From Clostridium_AW malenominatum (GTDB lineage: Bacteria; Bacillota; Clostridia; Clostridiales; Clostridiaceae), in contig NZ_BAAACF010000014.1 of NCBI RefSeq assembly GCF_039521365.1, positions 1-37,249 on the forward strand: a stretch of DNA of 37,249 nucleotides, in the 5' to 3' direction. Every line of letters starts with the position of its first letter. Position 1 is the stretch's first letter. The notes under the pieces are model-generated. The model was given only the letters and a program-made list of their open reading frames with translations, had not been told where the DNA came from and did not search any database. Made by a program: the position numbers and the translations under genes. Shown one piece after another: positions 1-7,297 of the stretch.

Positions 1-64
1 TTAAAAGAATCGACTGGCTTAATGTACTCTGTTTAATTTTCAAAGACCATGTCGCATTTGCGAC
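1..64 (-). other. 5' leader of an rRNA operon (16S lies off the left edge)
   Basis: Read on the minus strand, this stretch follows a perfect promoter. It contains a boxA-like TCTTTGAAAATTAAACAG segment and CCAGTCGATTCTTTTAA, both of which I recognise from sequence just upstream of clostridial 16S rRNA genes. The predicted transcript starts near 64 and runs off the window at 1. No mature rRNA is present, so the 16S identity of the next gene is inference. Confidence 0.75.
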
Positions 65-70
65 TTTTCT

Positions 71-99
71 ATAATATCATTTTTTTCGATTCCTGTCAA
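71..99 (-). promoter_or_regulatory. rRNA promoter P2, perfect sigma-A consensus
   Basis: On the minus strand TTGACA (94-99) is followed by exactly 17 bases and TATTAT (71-76). The predicted start is close to 64, at the edge of the palindrome at 51-64. An A/T-rich tract just upstream of the -35 could act as an UP element. Confidence 0.9.
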
Positions 100-165
100 C
101 AAGTTTTTTTAACTTTCGTCATTTATTTTCTTGTTTCAAGGAACATTTGTTATTCTAACATAATT

Positions 166-195
166 ATCATACCAGCAATCCTCAATAAACCTCAA
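166..195 (-). promoter_or_regulatory. possible rRNA promoter P1
   Basis: On the minus strand TTGAGG (190-195), an 18-base spacer and TATGAT (166-171) preceded by TGG form an extended -10 element. It lies about 95 bp upstream of P2, the tandem arrangement usual for rRNA operons. The -35 is weaker than that of P2. Confidence 0.5.
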
Positions 196-262
196 TACGC
201 TTAAATAACCTTTGAATTCTTTTAATTACTACATATTACTCTTCATCTTAACTATTGATACA

Positions 263-1213
263 CTAGAGCAAGTTGTTAAAGCCACCCTTTACTTTACTAA
301 AAGTTATATGATCTCTCCATCTTCCATTTATATATAGATAGTCTTTATTTAATCCAATTTCATTAAACCCACAACTTCTTAGAACTCCTTGAGATTTTAC
401 ATTGTCTGTAAGTGTAGATGCTTCCACTCTATGTAAATTAAGATCATTAAAAGCATATTCTATTATTAATTTTAAAGCATCTTTCATATATCCATTTCCC
501 TGTTCTCCCTTATCAATAGAATATCCAACAAAACAATTTCTAAAAGCCCCCTCAATTATATTAGATAATCTTATCTTTCCTATAAATCTATCTTTTTTAT
601 ATATTCCAAAGTTTACTGCTGAACCATTTAAAAACTGCTTATAACTTTCTACCAAAGTTCTTCTTTGAAAAGCTAGTGTGTAAAAATCCTTTTCTCTTGA
701 AGGTTCATAAGGCTCCAAGTGTTCTTTGTTATTTATATAATATTCTAGTATTTGTTCAGCATCTTCTGGTGTTAAAATCTTCAAGCTTATCTTTCTTCCT
801 TCTAATAAAGTTTTTCTTATAACCTTATTATTAAACGTATATTTATCTATTCCGAATATAAGCTCATCTTTACGATTATTACCCTTACCTATACTACTAG
901 TTATAACTCCTTCAAGTTCAAAGCCTAAACTTACAAAAGAAGAAACCTTTATATCCTCAGCTACCAATATATTTATTTTTTCTATATCCATATTGTTAAA
1001 AAGAGTAGTTATCATTTTATTTATAGCACTTTTTAGATACTCATAACTTTCTTCTTCATTTTTATAAAACTTTACTCTAAAAATACAATAGCTATTATCT
1101 TTAGATAACTCTACTATATATATTCTTCCTAAACTAATTCCTATCTCATCTTTAATTAAGTACTCATTGTTACTACCACTTACTAATTGAATGGTTACAT
1201 TTTTATAATTCAT
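263..1213 (-). CDS. double-domain GNAT N-acetyltransferase (RimJ/RimL-like)
   Basis: Probable acyl-CoA-dependent N-acetyltransferase of about 316 residues. The C-terminal half (about 140-310) is a RimJ/RimL-type GNAT domain: it has the KISLKILTPEDAEQI opening strand, an acetyl-CoA loop around GEQGNGYMKDAL and the late motif NVKSQGVLRSCGFNEIG. The N-terminal half looks like a second, diverged GNAT fold ending in a similar SLGFELEGV motif, so the protein may be a tandem duplication with one inactive copy. An upstream GTG at 1225 is possible, but GGGTGA sits 8 bases before the ATG at 1213, so I prefer the ATG. It follows the MFS transporter by about 24 bases and is probably co-transcribed. Substrate unknown; a small molecule or protein N-terminus are both possible. 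Confidence 0.8.
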   Translation of the reverse strand: MNYKNVTIQLVSGSNNEYLIKDEIGISLGRIYIVELSKDNSYCIFRVKFYKNEEESYEYLKSAINKMITTLFNNMDIEKINILVAEDIKVSSFVSLGFELEGVITSSIGKGNNRKDELIFGIDKYTFNNKVIRKTLLEGRKISLKILTPEDAEQILEYYINNKEHLEPYEPSREKDFYTLAFQRRTLVESYKQFLNGSAVNFGIYKKDRFIGKIRLSNIIEGAFRNCFVGYSIDKGEQGNGYMKDALKLIIEYAFNDLNLHRVEASTLTDNVKSQGVLRSCGFNEIGLNKDYLYINGRWRDHITFSKVKGGFNNLL

Positions 1214-1237
1214 AATAATATTCACCCAGCCTATATT

Positions 1238-2395
1238 CTAAGATATTATTTCCTTAGTTTTTATTTTTATACCGTAAATAAATACAGTAGATATAATTAA
1301 ACTTATTGGTATAAAATAAAAAGCTTTTTCTACACCTATTATTCTATTTAACTCTCCTATTAATTGATTAAACATCATATTTATTAAAGAAGATACTGTT
1401 ATGATAATTCCTGTTATATATGCACTCTTTTCCTTAAAAACCTTGCTAATAGTTACAACAATTGTAGGAAAAGTTATTGAAAAGAAAAAGCCTGACAATG
1501 ATATAATTATTAGTCCCTTTACATTCATAAATAATCCTATAGTGAATAAAATTACACTAATAATAGTAAAGATTAGCACAGATTTTATGTGACCTATCCT
1601 ATCTACTATAAATCCTCCAACTAATCTTCCTATTGCAAATAGAGCAAAAAATAAGGAAATATAAAAAGAACCATCTTTTTCATTAAGACTATGTACCTTA
1701 TACATAAAGTTAATAAACCAATTTTGTGTGGCCACTTCTGCTGATACATAAAATCCTAAAGCACACATATAATAAAAAATTAATCTTTTATCTATCAATC
1801 CGCTAACTTGTCCCTCTTCGTTTTTTACCTTATGCGGTTCTGGTACTTTAGTAAAGTAGAAAGCTATTATCATAATTATATATAAAAAAGAAATAAATAT
1901 ATATATATCTCTCCATTGCACACCGTTATATAAAAGTATTCCTACCGTTCTTTGAGTAGCTGTTATACCTACCCCATAGCAAAAGTGTGTAAAGTTCATC
2001 AGTAGTGCTTGAAAACTTATAAATAAAACGGGAACTAAGGTATTTATTGCAATAGAACATAAAGATAATCCAATGTTCATTATAAACATATATATAAGAA
2101 GTCCTATATATTCATTAGTAAAATAAAATCCTATAAGGGAGATTATTAAGGATAAGAATCCCAAAAGAATAACTTTCTTTTGACCTATTTTTTCACATAA
2201 TATACCGCCAATATATGTAAACGCAATATAGCCTATAGATCCAATAGTAAATATATAAGCTATTTGAGTATCGTTAACACTAAAGACCTTCTGAAATGTA
2301 GGTACGAAAACTCCCCTTATACCTTCACAAACTGCTGTTAAAATCATGGTTATAAATATTAAGCTTATAGTTATTATATTTTTTTTATTATTCAT
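1238..2395 (-). CDS. MFS transporter, 12 membrane segments
   Basis: Major facilitator superfamily secondary transporter of 385 residues in the cytoplasmic membrane. The sequence alternates hydrophobic segments consistent with two six-helix bundles. MFS loop signatures are visible: GGILCEKIGQKK after helix 2 and the equivalent GGFIVDRIGHIK in the second half. Start ATG with SD GGAGAG. The nearest resemblance by eye is to sugar/anion-type MFS proteins, but I cannot assign a substrate. It heads a two-gene unit with the acetyltransferase, which might modify the transported compound, for example in drug efflux; that link rests only on adjacency. Confidence 0.85.
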   Translation of the reverse strand: MNNKKNIITISLIFITMILTAVCEGIRGVFVPTFQKVFSVNDTQIAYIFTIGSIGYIAFTYIGGILCEKIGQKKVILLGFLSLIISLIGFYFTNEYIGLLIYMFIMNIGLSLCSIAINTLVPVLFISFQALLMNFTHFCYGVGITATQRTVGILLYNGVQWRDIYIFISFLYIIMIIAFYFTKVPEPHKVKNEEGQVSGLIDKRLIFYYMCALGFYVSAEVATQNWFINFMYKVHSLNEKDGSFYISLFFALFAIGRLVGGFIVDRIGHIKSVLIFTIISVILFTIGLFMNVKGLIIISLSGFFFSITFPTIVVTISKVFKEKSAYITGIIITVSSLINMMFNQLIGELNRIIGVEKAFYFIPISLIISTVFIYGIKIKTKEIIS

Positions 2396-2429
2396 TCCAT
2401 CTCTCCGAAACTATTTATTACTATTTATC

Positions 2430-2438
2430 ATTATAACA
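2430..2438 (-). promoter_or_regulatory. extended -10 promoter for the MFS/GNAT operon
   Basis: The minus strand reads TGTTATAAT, an extended -10, about 35 bases upstream of the transporter start. No good -35 is present. It is divergent from the promoter at 2464-2492. Confidence 0.5.
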
Positions 2439-2463
2439 TATGGTTAATTATTATAAAAAAATA

Positions 2464-2492
2464 TTGATATATATTTTTTTTATGTTTATATT
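2464..2492 (+). promoter_or_regulatory. sigma-A promoter for the methyltransferase gene
   Basis: TTGATA (2464-2469), 17-base spacer, TATATT (2487-2492). A short inverted repeat AGTATTA/TAATACT (2493-2499 and 2504-2510) covers the expected transcription start just ahead of the SD and could be an operator or a 5' hairpin. Confidence 0.6.
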
Positions 2493-2531
2493 AGTATTAA
2501 AAATAATACTTTAAAGGAAAAGGTGTATAAA

Positions 2532-3704
2532 ATGAATAAGCAAAGCATCTCAAAACTTAATCTATTTTTAATGGGTTTAGAAAATAGATTTACTGAAAAT
2601 GAAAATATATTTGAAGAAATATCCATAAATTTTTCATCAGGACTAAAAACTTTTAAGGGTATAGGTACCTATAATAATAATTCCATAGATTTTAATTATA
2701 ACGGAAAAACTAATACTTTAAATATAAAAGATTTAAATATTTTAATTTCTAAAGAAGCAGAACGCTTTGATGGTCTTAAGATAATATACAAAGAAAGAGG
2801 AAGCAATATATTAATTGAAGCATCTAACCAAAAGGTAACTATGAAAAACTTGGAGGTAAAAGAGGTTATAAAAGAAGAAACTACAAATTCTCATAATAAA
2901 ACTTCTACACTACTTAATAGAGATTATTACATTAAAGTGGGTAAAGCAGATAATCTTTTAAAAGAAATTGGCATAATGTCTAAAGATGGTAAAGTTAAGA
3001 ATGATAAAGTAAGAAAGTATAATCAGATAGATCATTATGTTGAGCTCCTAGAGAGTGTTCTTCACCAATTACCACAAGATGAAGTTATAAATATTTTAGA
3101 TTGCGGATGTGGAAAATCTTATCTTACCTTTGTTTTAAACTATTATCTAACTGAAGTAAAGAAAAGAAAATGCCATTTTATTGGGTTAGACATTTCTGAG
3201 GATGTAATTCACTCTTCAGAAAAAATGGCGCAAAACTTAGGTTACAGAAATATGGACTTTAAAGCTATTGATATTAAAAATTATTTTCCAGACAAAAAAA
3301 TACATGTAGTAATTTCACTGCACGCTTGCGATACTGCTACAGATATGGCTCTGGCTTTAGGGATTAGAGTAAACAGTGACCTTATAATTGCAGTCCCTTG
3401 TTGCCATAGAGAACTTTTAAGCCAATATTGTTATGAACCTTTTAAGGGTATTTTAAAATACGGTCTTTTAAAAGCTAGAATGGCGGATGTACTAACCGAT
3501 GGCATGAGATCTATGTTACTTGAAAGCTATGGTTATGATGTTTCCGTTGTGGAGTATATCTCTCCCCTTGAAACCCCTAAAAACTTAATGATTAGAGCAA
3601 TAAAAACTAAAGACGAAAATGAAGCACTGCGTAAGGATTATTTATCTTTAATAAAGGAATTAAACGCAAATCCTTCATTATATAATTTTTTAAATAATTG
3701 GTAA
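2532..3704 (+). CDS. class I SAM-dependent methyltransferase (Methyltransf_32 type)
   Basis: Predicted cytoplasmic methyltransferase of 390 residues. The C-terminal two-thirds hold a Rossmann methyltransferase domain: motif I is ILDCGCGKSYLTFVL, followed by FIGLDIS (motif II) and ISLHACDTATDMAL. The later VPCCHREL motif marks this family, which is shared with eukaryotic METTL25/RRNAD1-like proteins. The N-terminal ~120 residues are a separate domain I do not recognise. An in-frame GTG at 2523 exists, but AGGTG lies 7 bases before the ATG at 2532, so that start is preferred. The target is unknown; RNA modification is suggested only by annotation habits for this family. The DUF4230 gene follows after 16 bases and is probably co-transcribed. 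Confidence 0.85.
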   Translation: MNKQSISKLNLFLMGLENRFTENENIFEEISINFSSGLKTFKGIGTYNNNSIDFNYNGKTNTLNIKDLNILISKEAERFDGLKIIYKERGSNILIEASNQKVTMKNLEVKEVIKEETTNSHNKTSTLLNRDYYIKVGKADNLLKEIGIMSKDGKVKNDKVRKYNQIDHYVELLESVLHQLPQDEVINILDCGCGKSYLTFVLNYYLTEVKKRKCHFIGLDISEDVIHSSEKMAQNLGYRNMDFKAIDIKNYFPDKKIHVVISLHACDTATDMALALGIRVNSDLIIAVPCCHRELLSQYCYEPFKGILKYGLLKARMADVLTDGMRSMLLESYGYDVSVVEYISPLETPKNLMIRAIKTKDENEALRKDYLSLIKELNANPSLYNFLNNW

Positions 3705-3720
3705 TGAGATAGGGGTATAT

Positions 3721-4371
3721 ATGAAAAAAATATTAAAAAATAGAACTTTTATAATAATAATTCTTTCCATTTGTTTAGGATTTTATATGTCATACTATTT
3801 ATTCGTTAAGAAAAACTCTTCTTTACCAGGAATGACAAAATCCATAGAAAATATATCTAAAAAAGCTATAACTAGTGAAGCTATAATTAATACCTTAAAA
3901 GAAAAGAAGGAGCTTATAGTTATGGAAGCCTCCTTAGATAATGAACTAATGCTAGATGATAGCTGGGGAAACTTTGAAATATTTAAAAAGATAACTTATA
4001 TAAATTTAACAGGAAAAGGCATATATTCTATAGATTTATCTATGATAGAAGCTACTAACATAAATATTAAGAATGATAGTAAGGTCATATATATGAAATT
4101 ACCTAAACCTATTATTAGAGGAATTACTTTAGAAGAGGATAAAACTACTTATAAAACAGAAACAGGATTATTACGGTTTGGAGAACTAAAACTTACTCCC
4201 GAGGAAAATAATCTGTTAAATTTAAAAGCTAAAGATAGAATGATGGAAAAACTATTAGAAACATCTAATATATTTAAAGCTGAAGAAAGTGCAAAAAAAT
4301 CTCTTACAGATATAGTAAATTCTATAATTTTAGATAAGGAAAATTACAGTATAATAATTTCATTTTATTAA
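3721..4371 (+). CDS. DUF4230-like membrane-anchored protein
   Basis: A 216-residue protein with one N-terminal transmembrane segment (about 9-28) and a predicted extracytoplasmic domain. The layout fits DUF4230: a short anchor, a TLKEKKELIVME strand, the central LPKPII motif with RGITLEED behind it, and a C-terminal helical tail. DUF4230 proteins have no established biochemical role. Start ATG with SD AGGGG. It is the distal gene of the methyltransferase unit and is followed by a hairpin terminator. No catalytic residues stand out. Confidence 0.7.
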   Translation: MKKILKNRTFIIIILSICLGFYMSYYLFVKKNSSLPGMTKSIENISKKAITSEAIINTLKEKKELIVMEASLDNELMLDDSWGNFEIFKKITYINLTGKGIYSIDLSMIEATNINIKNDSKVIYMKLPKPIIRGITLEEDKTTYKTETGLLRFGELKLTPEENNLLNLKAKDRMMEKLLETSNIFKAEESAKKSLTDIVNSIILDKENYSIIISFY

Positions 4372-4380
4372 ATAAAATTA

Positions 4381-4409
4381 GGGCAACTATTCACAAGCTG
4401 CCCTTTAAT
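4381..4409 (+). terminator. terminator after the DUF4230 gene
   Basis: GGGCAACT (4381-4388) pairs with AGCTGCCC (4396-4403) with one mismatch and a 7-base loop, followed by TTTAATT. On the minus strand the same hairpin is followed by TAATTTTATTT, so it could also end a leftward transcript. Confidence 0.75.
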
Positions 4410-4410
4410 T

Positions 4411-4499
4411 AATCTGCTTCTTATTTTTGATAAGTATCATTAATTGCGTTCCAGGTTACTTCCTAAGGCTGATACTTACTTTCTTAAAAGAAGCAGATT
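4411..4499. repeat. two-tier inverted repeat, candidate structured RNA
   Basis: The outer arms AATCTGCTTCTT (4411-4422) and AAGAAGCAGATT (4488-4499) are perfect complements of 12 bp. Inside them TAAGTATCA (4431-4439) and TGATACTTA (4470-4478) form a second perfect 9-bp helix. A small CCAGG/CCTAAGG hairpin lies in the 30-base apical part. The 8-9 base strands between the helices do not pair and would form an internal loop. I do not recognise the element as a known riboswitch or repeat family. Its strand is undetermined. Confidence 0.6.
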
Positions 4500-4833
4500 T
4501 TCTAATATGACAGAAGCTAAGAAATATAAGTTTTACATTTACCAAATATGATCTTATACCATAAATTATCACGAAGATATTTAGAATTTTTCCGTAAGAA
4601 CATATATGAGTAAATCTTATAAGATTGTATAAATATATATATATTTAAAATTTCTACGTTCATAAAATATATATATTTTATAATAACCTTTTTCTAAGCT
4701 CTGTTATTTTTATAATTATAGTCTTTTAAAACAATTCTGATAATGTAGTTTAATTATAACACAATTTTTTATAGATTTAATATATATTTAACATATTTAT
4801 TGCCCCTTAATTTCCTAAATAATAACAAAAAGA
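4500..4833. other. non-coding AT-rich spacer
   Basis: No plausible gene is visible. The stretch holds AT-only dyads around 4636-4680 that look like low complexity. On the minus strand a TGTTATAAT extended -10 (4753-4761) could start a leftward transcript that would pass through the inverted repeat at 4411-4499 and end at the hairpin at 4381-4403. Confidence 0.4.
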
Positions 4834-4852
4834 GACAGCATTTTATGCTGCC
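4834..4852 (-). terminator. terminator of the paired Cys-rich genes
   Basis: On the minus strand GGCAGCA and TGCTGTC form a 7-bp stem (one G-U pair) with a 5-base loop, followed by TCTTTTTGTT, directly after the 62-residue gene. Confidence 0.8.
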
Positions 4853-4858
4853 ACTTAA

Positions 4859-5047
4859 TTATGCTTGATCTAAACTCGCTACTACTTTATCATAATAGTC
4901 TATTACACATTTGCCTTCTCTAAAATTTGTACAACTTCTGCAACTCTTAGTATCTGGTTCTACAGTATGAGACTGAAAACCATCATATATAGGTAAATAA
5001 CCAGGACAATTTTCACCTACCGCTATCATTTCAAATGCATTTCCCAT
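4859..5047 (-). CDS. small Cys-rich protein (copy 1)
   Basis: A 62-residue protein that I cannot assign to a named family. It carries four cysteines in the pattern ENCPGYLPI near residue 14, then CRSCTNF and GKCVID near 36-47. The same frame (ENC-x-GY-x-PI ... C-x2-C-x-NF ... KC) is present in the gene immediately upstream, so the two are tandem paralogues. Four spaced cysteines in so short a protein suggest a small zinc-binding or Fe-S fold; this is inference. Start ATG with SD GGAGGTG. It is second in a two-gene unit, 12 bases after its paralogue, and is followed by a terminator. Confidence 0.8.
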   Translation of the reverse strand: MGNAFEMIAVGENCPGYLPIYDGFQSHTVEPDTKSCRSCTNFREGKCVIDYYDKVVASLDQA

Positions 5048-5059
5048 TATAACACCTCC

Positions 5060-5248
5060 CTAATTTCTATATATTCTTTCTTTAATTGGATCAAATAAAT
5101 CTTTTATACATTTTTCATCAACAAAATTTTTACAGTTTTCACAACTATCCGTTATATTACTTCCAACATCAGAAACAAATACAGATGCTATCGGTTCATA
5201 ACCTTCACAGTTTTCAGCTACAACCATTTTAAGTTCTTCATATCGCAT
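5060..5248 (-). CDS. small Cys-rich protein (copy 2)
   Basis: A 62-residue paralogue of the downstream gene, of exactly the same length. It shares AENCEGYEPI near residue 13 and CENCKNF with EKCIKDL near 36-47. The frame is open upstream to 5359, but GAGGGTG precedes the ATG at 5248, and the extension would run back through the terminator of the neighbouring 53-codon gene, so the short form is chosen. No signal peptide or membrane segment is visible, so a cytoplasmic location is likely. Function unknown; the conserved Cys4 pattern points to metal binding. Confidence 0.8.
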   Translation of the reverse strand: MRYEELKMVVAENCEGYEPIASVFVSDVGSNITDSCENCKNFVDEKCIKDLFDPIKERIYRN

Positions 5249-5312
5249 ATGTATCACACCCTCTTTATTAAGTTTTAATTTTACTAGTACATATTGTACC
5301 CAAAAAAGTAAA

Positions 5313-5344
5313 ATATCATACTCTAAAGTTTTAGAGTATGATAT
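5313..5344 (-). terminator. terminator of the 53-codon Cys-rich gene
   Basis: A perfect 15-bp stem (5313-5327 with 5330-5344) is followed on the minus strand by TTTACTTTTTT. It lies 4 bases beyond the stop codon of the small gene and separates it from the downstream pair. Confidence 0.85.
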
Positions 5345-5348
5345 AGCG

Positions 5349-5510
5349 TTAATAATCAAGCACTGATTCAGTTTCTGTGCAATATCTTGTAACTAAGCAT
5401 TTTCCTAAATTTCTAGGGCATCTTTTACACATACAGTTATTTGAATCCCCATTACAGGTTTTATTGTTAAAATCTGGACAATGTTTGCAATTATTATCTA
5501 TAATTTTCAT
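5349..5510 (-). CDS. very small Cys-rich protein, 53 residues
   Basis: A short gene with a strong SD (GAGGTG, 5 bases before the ATG), a clean stop and its own terminator. The product begins MKIIDNNCKHCPDF and has eight cysteines (residues 8, 11, 19, 26, 28, 31, 38, 44), including C-x2-C and C-x-C-x2-C groups. It is not an obvious paralogue of the two 62-residue proteins next door, but the RNLGKC stretch recalls their NF...KC segment. Such cysteine density (15 percent) suggests a metal-cluster or zinc peptide. It could also be a bacteriocin-like or redox peptide, although no leader sequence is visible. Function unknown. Confidence 0.75.
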   Translation of the reverse strand: MKIIDNNCKHCPDFNNKTCNGDSNNCMCKRCPRNLGKCLVTRYCTETESVLDY

Positions 5511-5551
5511 ATAATCACCTCAAAGTTAAAATAAAAATAACAATATTATTA

Positions 5552-5557
5552 ATTATA
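5552..5557 (-). promoter_or_regulatory. -10 element for the 53-codon gene
   Basis: The minus strand reads TATAAT about 40 bases before the start codon, with an oligo-T tract but no clear -35 upstream. Confidence 0.4.
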
Positions 5558-5599
5558 CCTTAAATTTCAAAAAAACAATAATAAATAAATTTTTAACAA

Positions 5600-5628
5600 T
5601 AGACAAATGTTTTTTATTATTTTAAAAT
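5600..5628 (+). promoter_or_regulatory. sigma-A promoter for the DUF1576 gene
   Basis: TAGACA (5600-5605), 17-base spacer, TAAAAT (5623-5628), about 45 bases before the start codon. Confidence 0.6.
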
Positions 5629-5672
5629 ATAACTTATAAATTGTTAATAATATTTTTTTAAAGGAGAATATA

Positions 5673-6914
5673 ATGACTACTAAATCATTATTGTCTAGTT
5701 ATAAAATCTTAATACTTTACTTCGTTTCATTCTTAGTTTTTGGATTCCTTTCGGACTCTCCATATAAAATTTTATCCGGACTCAAAATCATTGTAGTGCA
5801 ACCTGATATACTTATAACAGACTATCTCCAAATAGGTGGACTAGGTGCATCTTTTGTAAATTCAGGACTAATATGCTTAATATGTATATTTATATTGATT
5901 AAAATAGGTGTAAAACCGAATGGCTCCACCTATGCAGCTTTATTTACAATGGCTGGCTTTTCTTTTTTCGGAAAAAACCTATCTAATATATGGCCAATAT
6001 TTATAGGAACTTGGCTGTATTCTAGATATAAAAAAGAACCATACTTAAATTATATACTAGTTGCACTTTTTGGTAGTACCTTATCTCCCACTGTAAGTCA
6101 GGTGCAGTTTTCCAGTAATCTACCTTTTGGATTAGCTATATTTTTAGGAATTTCCCTTGGTATATTTATAGGATTTATACTTCCTCCTATATCATCCTAT
6201 TGCGTACGAATACACGAGGGATATAATTTGTACAATTCAGGTTTTGCCGCTGGATTATTGGCTACTTTAATAATGGCTGTATTTAGATCTTTTGGAATAA
6301 ACTTTGGCCAAAGATACTTATGGTCTACAGAGTATACAGGAATACTATTTATATATCTTAATTTACTTTTCATATCCATGATAATAATTGGATATTATTT
6401 AAATGGTAAGAGCTTTAAAAATTTAAAAGATCTCTTCAGAACTCCTGGAAGAATGGTTTCTGACTATTGTCTCCAGTTTGGAGAAGGCTGTTCCTTAATA
6501 AATATGGGTATACTAGGAATTATATTTACTCTATATGTAGTTTTGGTGCAAGGAGATTTAAATGGACCTACAATGGCAGGAATATTTACAATAGTAGGTT
6601 TTGGAGCCTTTGGAAAACATATTAAAAACACTGTGCCTGTTGCCCTTGGTACTGTTATTGCAAGTTTCCTTAATATATGGTCGATAAACTCTGCAGGCAT
6701 GTTACTGGCTACACTGTTTGGGACTACATTAGCTCCAATTTCAGGAACTTTCGGACCCGTCTATGGAATAATCGCAGGTTTTCTACATGCTTGTATGGTA
6801 ATGAATGTAGGATATCTTCACGCAGGATTGAATCTTTATAATAATGGATTTTCTGGTGGATTAGTAGCTATAATTCTTCTACCAATTATAACCAGTTTAA
6901 GAAAGGAAAAATAA
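5673..6914 (+). CDS. DUF1576 polytopic membrane protein
   Basis: A 413-residue integral membrane protein with roughly ten to twelve hydrophobic segments, matching what I know of DUF1576. It shows clear internal duplication. A block containing GGLGASFVNSGLIC, then TMAGFSFFGKNLSNIWPI and LYNSGFAAGLLAT, recurs in the second half as GEGCSLINMGILGI, TIVGFGAFGKHIKNTVPV and LYNNGFSGGLVAI. Duplicated helical halves with glycine-rich motifs are typical of transporters or channels, so transport is a reasonable guess, but no substrate is known. Start ATG with SD AAAGGAG. A 115-residue gene follows after 3 bases. Confidence 0.8.
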   Translation: MTTKSLLSSYKILILYFVSFLVFGFLSDSPYKILSGLKIIVVQPDILITDYLQIGGLGASFVNSGLICLICIFILIKIGVKPNGSTYAALFTMAGFSFFGKNLSNIWPIFIGTWLYSRYKKEPYLNYILVALFGSTLSPTVSQVQFSSNLPFGLAIFLGISLGIFIGFILPPISSYCVRIHEGYNLYNSGFAAGLLATLIMAVFRSFGINFGQRYLWSTEYTGILFIYLNLLFISMIIIGYYLNGKSFKNLKDLFRTPGRMVSDYCLQFGEGCSLINMGILGIIFTLYVVLVQGDLNGPTMAGIFTIVGFGAFGKHIKNTVPVALGTVIASFLNIWSINSAGMLLATLFGTTLAPISGTFGPVYGIIAGFLHACMVMNVGYLHAGLNLYNNGFSGGLVAIILLPIITSLRKEK

Positions 6915-6917
6915 AAT

Positions 6918-7265
6918 ATGTCAAATTTAAAACAAAAGATTATTAGAATAATAGATGAGCTTATTACTTTATGTTACACAATGAATTGCAAAGATTTTAA
7001 TGTTGATGTAAAGATACAAGAAGGAAAAGAACTAATATGCTTAAAAGCATATGTAGATAGTGTAAACGAAGAAACATTAAATAATATCAAAAAATTATTA
7101 AATCTTCCAAGAGCTCATGAGTTAGAAGAGTACTATTGGAATTTACCTGGTAACGATTTATCTACTAATGAATTAACTTTACTAGGAATTATGATAGATA
7201 GCTCCTCAGTAAACTATGATAAAGAAAGTAAGTTACTTCAAATTGAATTATCTAGATTAGAGTAA
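6918..7265 (+). CDS. small protein paired with the DUF1576 gene
   Basis: A 115-residue soluble protein that I do not recognise. It opens with an amphipathic helix (KIIRIIDELITLCYTMNC) followed by short strands and a charged middle containing LEEYYWNLPGNDLSTNE. No signal peptide, membrane segment or cysteine cluster is visible. It starts 3 bases after the DUF1576 stop with SD AAAGGA inside the end of that gene. Tight coupling suggests a cytoplasmic partner or regulator of the membrane protein; this is inference from position only. A bidirectional terminator follows. Confidence 0.75.
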   Translation: MSNLKQKIIRIIDELITLCYTMNCKDFNVDVKIQEGKELICLKAYVDSVNEETLNNIKKLLNLPRAHELEEYYWNLPGNDLSTNELTLLGIMIDSSSVNYDKESKLLQIELSRLE

Positions 7266-7268
7266 TAT

Positions 7269-7297
7269 AAAAAGGGCTTAATTTTAAGCCCTTTTTA
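7269..7297. terminator. bidirectional terminator between convergent genes
   Basis: GGGCTTA (7274-7280) and TAAGCCC (7285-7291) with a 4-base loop, flanked by A-runs on the left and T-runs on the right, so that both strands have a U tail. Confidence 0.9.

Noticed and set aside
4636..4680. Alternating AT palindromes
   Set aside because: They are low-complexity TATATA runs without GC pairs; I see no reason to treat them as a specific site.
5249..5359. N-terminal extension of the second Cys-rich protein
   Set aside because: It would be encoded by the upstream gene's terminator; the SD and the paralogue length fit the ATG at 5248.
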